Assembly: GCA_005787665.1 (NCBI GenBank)
Contig: SYAB01000002.1
Span: 1 to 8,190, forward strand
Reading direction: 5' to 3'
Source of the DNA: Actinomycetota bacterium
GTDB taxonomy: Bacteria > Actinomycetota > Actinomycetes > Mycobacteriales > Mycobacteriaceae
DNA: 8,190 bases
Below, piece after piece: positions 5,377 through 8,190 of the stretch. Both the position numbers and the translations under genes were made by a program. Positions within the stretch are counted from its first letter, which is position 1. The number at the start of each line of letters is the position of its first letter. The notes beneath the pieces are model-generated. The model searched no databases and had not been told where the DNA came from. It saw only the letters and a program-made list of their open reading frames with translations.

Positions 5377-6672
5377 TCAGTTGTTGAGGGGTGGTGGCTG
5401 GGGTTGGAAGGGTTGGTACCACCACCAGTCGGCGCGTTCGCCGGTAGGCCCGGGATACGGGGCAACATCCGGCGGAGGTCGGTGCGGAGGTCGGGCCAAT
5501 GACCCCGGAAGCAGGCGGTGGCCGTCGCCGTCGAGCACGACCAGTCGGTCGGCCGGCCCGGTGATCGTGATCCCGCCACGATGATGCAACCGGTGGTGAT
5601 ACGGGCACAACAGGACCAGGTTGGCCAACTCGGTGGACCCGCCGTCTTCCCAATGGGTGATGTGGTGGGCATGCAGGCCGCGGGTGGCCCCACACCCGGG
5701 CACCGCACAGCAGCGGTCGCGGTGTTCCAGGGCCCGGCGCAGCCGCCGGTTGACCGTACGGGTTGCCCGACCCGCACCGATCACCTGACCTTCACGCTCG
5801 AACCACACCTCGCAGGTGGCGTCACAGCTCAGATACCGGCGCTCGGCGTCGCTGAGCAGCGGACCCAGAGGCAACGCGCCGACGCGTTGAGCGACATCGA
5901 CATGTACCACCACCGTGGTGCGCTGCCCGTGCGGGCGCCGCGCGGCCTCGGCGTCCCAACCCGCCTCGACCAGGGCCAGGAACGCGTCGGCGGTATTGGG
6001 CATCGGCGGCCGGCCTTCCGCGAGGACCTCGCCCTCACCATGATCGCGCTTCCACTCGGTGATCAGCCCATCCAGATGGGATCCCAGCGCCGCCTCGAAC
6101 ACTGCCGCCTCATCATCGGGCAGGGTGATCCGCCACCCCGCGCCGTGCGCGCCGGAAGTCTTGACGACCGAACGCTGGGGCGAGGGCGAAGGCTCGGGCT
6201 CGGGACGCGACTCCAGGCGCACGGCGGTCCGCAACTGGGCCACCGTGGCCACTGACGCCAACGCCGCGTAATGCTCGTCAGAACCCGCCCCGGCCCGCGC
6301 GGCGATCACTCCCACCTGATCCAGTGACAACCGGCCCTCCCGCAACCCGGCCGTGCACCGGGGGAACTCCCCGAACCGATGCGCCACCGCAGCCACCGCC
6401 GCCGCATTACCCGGCGAACACCCCGTCTTCCACGCCACCAACCCCGCCACCGAACGCGCCCCCGTACCGGCCCACAACCCGTCACGATCCACCTCCGCGA
6501 CGATCTCCACAATCCGCCCATCAAGGGCATTGCGCTGACCACACAACTCCGCCAACTCCCCGAACAACACCTCAAGGCGCTCCCCCGCAGGAACGTCTGC
6601 GACATCAGCAGAAGCGATCAACGACATGACCTCAGCATCCCAGTGGGGTCCGACAGAACTCGCCGCGTCCAC
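5377..6672 (-). CDS. DUF222 and HNH endonuclease domain protein (13E12-repeat-like family)
   Basis: A 431-residue protein counted from GTG 6672. Residues about 30-300 match the DUF222 helical domain typical of mycobacterial 13E12-repeat proteins (ERLEVLFGELAELCGQRNAL, then LREGRLSLDQVGVIA). A complete HNH nuclease module follows at about 315-365: C322-x4-C327 (CAVPGC), the HAHHITHWEDGGST catalytic strand (335-348), N351, then LLCPYHHRLHH with C356, H359 and H360. All expected zinc and catalytic residues are present, so the nuclease looks intact. The family is multicopy in mycobacteria and actinophages; some copies host prophage integration and some are SOS-induced, but no TCGAAC-N4-GTTCGA box was seen here. 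The tail (391-431) is Pro-rich with a WWWY stretch. The start is uncertain: GTG 6672 lacks a Shine-Dalgarno, and ATG 6627 (416 residues) has GAGG only 2 nt away. Confidence 0.88.
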   Translation of the reverse strand: MDAASSVGPHWDAEVMSLIASADVADVPAGERLEVLFGELAELCGQRNALDGRIVEIVAEVDRDGLWAGTGARSVAGLVAWKTGCSPGNAAAVAAVAHRFGEFPRCTAGLREGRLSLDQVGVIAARAGAGSDEHYAALASVATVAQLRTAVRLESRPEPEPSPSPQRSVVKTSGAHGAGWRITLPDDEAAVFEAALGSHLDGLITEWKRDHGEGEVLAEGRPPMPNTADAFLALVEAGWDAEAARRPHGQRTTVVVHVDVAQRVGALPLGPLLSDAERRYLSCDATCEVWFEREGQVIGAGRATRTVNRRLRRALEHRDRCCAVPGCGATRGLHAHHITHWEDGGSTELANLVLLCPYHHRLHHRGGITITGPADRLVVLDGDGHRLLPGSLARPPHRPPPDVAPYPGPTGERADWWWYQPFQPQPPPLNN

Positions 6673-6690
6673 CGCCCGGCCCGTATCGCG

Positions 6691-6705
6691 CCTCAGTCAC
6701 TGAGG
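6691..6705. promoter_or_regulatory. Perfect 7-bp dyad just upstream of the HNH gene (possible operator)
   Basis: CCTCAGT-C-ACTGAGG is a perfect 7+1+7 inverted repeat, centred 26 nt before the GTG start at 6672. A one-nucleotide centre is too tight for an RNA hairpin loop and suits a protein dimer site on DNA better. The position would allow repression of the HNH gene. The cognate regulator is unknown. Confidence 0.4.
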
Positions 6706-6804
6706 GCATACCGCTCACCGACGGCGGACACGGTTGCCGTGGCGGGTAACCAATGGCGTTCAGAACGCGGGAAACCAAGGGCCACAATGCCTTTGGACGC
6801 AAAT

Positions 6805-6824
6805 CAGGCGTCGCCGAACGCCTG
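6805..6824 (-). terminator. Probable terminator hairpin of the GH3 gene
   Basis: On the minus strand, a perfect 7-bp stem (CAGGCGT / ACGCCTG) encloses a 6-nt loop (TCGGCG) and is followed by ATTTG. It begins 21 nt after the GH3 stop codon. The T-run is short, as is common for mycobacterial terminators. Confidence 0.5.
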
Positions 6825-6845
6825 TCCCGAAAACACGGTCACTCC

Positions 6846-8190
6846 TCAGCGAAGGGTCAGCACCGACTCGAGAGCATCGGGGTCCCCGGCATACGACCCG
6901 GCCTGGATGACGACATCACCGGCTGCCGTTTCGAAGTGGTCACCGGCCCAACGCTGGAGGGGCCGAACCGAACAGTCGATCTCGACCCGCCGACTCGCTC
7001 CGACATCGAGGTGCACTGAGTCGAAGCCGACCAGGTGGTGAACGGGATTGCCGGTGTCGGCGGTTTCTTCGGCGTAGATCTGGACGACGTGATGTCCTGG
7101 CCGCGCTCCGGTGTTGGTGACGGTGACCGACGCGGTGAATCGCTCGCCGTGGCAGGGTGAGACCCTGAGACCCTCGAGCAGGAATGTCGTGTAACCCAGT
7201 CCGAAGCCCAGCGGATACGCGGCGGGGACGCCGTCGCGGTCGAGCTTTCGCTGACCCCACCACCGGTCGTAGGTGACCTGTGCCGCGTCCCAATCCAGTT
7301 GCGGCAGATCCTCTTTCCATCGCGGGATCGCCATCGGAAGACGGCCCGCCGGTTCGGCGTCGCCGAACAGGACGTCGGCGACGGCGTGCCCGCCCTCCAT
7401 ACCCGGGTACCACGCCAGCAGCACCGCGGCGACCTCGCAATCCCAGGGGTCGAGCACCATGGTCCCGCCGCCGATCACCACCACGACCGTTCGAGGGTTG
7501 ACCCGGGCCACCGCCCGGATGAGCGCGACATCCTGGAGGTGCAGTCGAAGGTCACGGCGGTCGCCGCCGAACTTCTTCAGTCTGGCCACCTGCGCAGCCA
7601 CCCGCACCAGGACGGCGGCGACCGGCCGGAAGCGGGCGACCCCGCCGAGTAACTGCGTCGATGCGGTGTCGACGCCGATCATCGACTCGCCTTCATCGCG
7701 GGAGGACAGCCCGACGACGACCACCGCGGCGTCGGCGCCGCGGGCGGCCTCAGCGGCCGCCGTCGGATCACTGCCGCGAAGGTGAACCAGTCTCGGCCCC
7801 AAACGATCCCGCAAACCGTCGAGGATGCTCACCGACGAGGGCGGGCTGACCAGGGAGGAGCCCACATCCCCCTGGTTGGGCTGGTCGGCCAGCCGGCCGA
7901 GCACCGCCACCCGCGACAGTGCCGACTCGTCGAAGGGCAGCATCGGCACGGCGTCGATGCGTTCGTTGCGCAGCAGCACCGTTCCGCGACTCGCGGCGTC
8001 GCGGGCCAACCGCCGATGTCCGGCCGAGGCGATGACATCGCCCGGGGGAGTGGGGCGGGCGCGCAGGGCGAGCCGGATCTGGGCCGAGAGGTGCCGGTGG
8101 GCGGCGCGCTCGACGTCGGCTCTCGACAGCCGGCCGTCGTTCAGGGATGCGGGCAGGGTGGCCGCGCGCTGCTGGCGGAAGGGCATCTCC
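6846..8190 (-). CDS. GH3 family beta-glucosidase, C-terminal part (5' end beyond window)
   Basis: About 447 codons are visible and the frame continues off the right edge. The ATG at 8186 is not the start: it is the Met of the GH3 motif E-M-P that closes the catalytic barrel, so the barrel and its nucleophile Asp lie outside the window. Counting from that Met, a linker helix region (about 20-60) leads to the GH3 C-terminal domain: LARDAASRGTVLLRNE (60-75), VVVVGLSSRDEGES (155-168, with the region that supplies the acid/base Glu in this family), TVVVVIGGGTMV (233-244), LLAWYPGMEGGHAVADVLFGD (256-276) and PAGRLPMAIP (279-288). YPLGFGLGYTTF (324-335) precedes a fibronectin III-like domain (about 345-415) with VTNTGARPGHHVVQIY. 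An approximately 40-residue stretch separates DEGES from FGGDRRDLRL, and I recall a similar stretch in mycobacterial BglS (Rv0186-like). Expected role: release of terminal glucose from beta-glucosides; no signal peptide can be judged. Confidence 0.9.
   Translation of the reverse strand, partial: EMPFRQQRAATLPASLNDGRLSRADVERAAHRHLSAQIRLALRARPTPPGDVIASAGHRRLARDAASRGTVLLRNERIDAVPMLPFDESALSRVAVLGRLADQPNQGDVGSSLVSPPSSVSILDGLRDRLGPRLVHLRGSDPTAAAEAARGADAAVVVVGLSSRDEGESMIGVDTASTQLLGGVARFRPVAAVLVRVAAQVARLKKFGGDRRDLRLHLQDVALIRAVARVNPRTVVVVIGGGTMVLDPWDCEVAAVLLAWYPGMEGGHAVADVLFGDAEPAGRLPMAIPRWKEDLPQLDWDAAQVTYDRWWGQRKLDRDGVPAAYPLGFGLGYTTFLLEGLRVSPCHGERFTASVTVTNTGARPGHHVVQIYAEETADTGNPVHHLVGFDSVHLDVGASRRVEIDCSVRPLQRWAGDHFETAAGDVVIQAGSYAGDPDALESVLTLR

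Larger units (their letters stand above)
6673..6845. other. Dyad-rich spacer between the GH3 gene and the HNH gene
   Basis: This 173-bp gap carries four separate inverted repeats: CCTCAGT-C-ACTGAGG (6691-6705, perfect), GGTTGCC-N6-GGTAACC (6732-6751, one mismatch), GCGTT-CAG-AACGC (6756-6768, perfect) and CAGGCGT-N6-ACGCCTG (6805-6824, perfect). The last is the likely GH3 terminator. The others lie in the expected promoter region of the HNH gene. No clear -10/-35 pair or SOS box was found. Confidence 0.5.

Noticed and set aside
4525..5502. Plus-strand open frame (325 codons) opposite pstS and its leader
   Set aside because: It spans a coding region and a non-coding spacer without change in character, has no recognisable motif, and is antisense to a certain pstS.
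6324..6629. Pro/Thr-rich plus-strand frame (101 codons) opposite the HNH gene N-terminus
   Set aside because: The low-complexity composition comes from the codon pattern of the opposite strand; there is no start signal.
5377..6672. Insertion sequence or transposon around the HNH gene
   Set aside because: No terminal inverted repeats with flanking duplications and no transposase were found; the HNH/DUF222 gene alone does not make an IS.
6673..6845. Mycobacterial SOS box (TCGAAC-N4-GTTCGA) before the HNH gene
   Set aside because: Searched for because some family members are SOS-regulated. Only GCGTT-CAG-AACGC was found, which has the half-sites in the wrong order.

Overview
The window is GC-rich actinobacterial DNA, most likely from Mycobacteriaceae (a Mycobacterium or Mycolicibacterium species). 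The pointers are strong G/C bias at third codon positions, GTG and TTG starts beside ATG, a Tat-exported DUF1906 protein, a lipoprotein-type PstS, a mycobacterial-type DUF222/HNH (13E12-repeat-like) gene, and a GH3 beta-glucosidase that resembles the BglS group. This assignment is from recall of families, not from a search. There are no rRNA, tRNA, CRISPR or recognisable insertion sequences. Seven of the eight genes lie on the minus strand.

Reading the minus strand from right to left: (1) the C-terminal two thirds of a GH3 beta-glucosidase (6846-8190, open at the right edge), followed by a good hairpin. (2) A dyad-rich 173-bp spacer and then a DUF222/HNH endonuclease (5377-6672). (3) A 279-bp spacer and an orphan phosphate-binding lipoprotein, pstS (3976-5097), with no permease or ATPase genes next to it. 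(4) One plus-strand gene, a DUF6714-like protein (3465-3983), convergent with pstS and overlapping its 3' end by 8 nt. (5) A compact minus-strand cluster running from 3394 to 791: a P-loop NTPase/kinase-like gene, ktrB (K+ channel-like translocation subunit) and ktrA (cytosolic RCK gating subunit), with spacings of +8 nt and -8 nt. (6) After 50 bp, a Tat-exported DUF1906 glycoside-hydrolase-like protein (1-740, truncated at the left edge).

The best-supported functional unit is the KtrAB potassium uptake system co-transcribed with an upstream small P-loop protein. Its probable promoter lies in a 70-bp divergent region shared with the DUF6714 gene. There the sequence AGCCTA...TAGGCT puts a mycobacterial-type -10 box on each strand, so it may be a symmetric bidirectional promoter, with leaderless transcription of the P-loop gene.

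Nothing here is a clear new defence, mobile or biosynthetic system. The most interesting leads are the kinase-ktrB-ktrA linkage, the symmetric promoter, the dyad-rich spacer before the HNH gene, and the GGTAAC/GTTACC element before the exported hydrolase.
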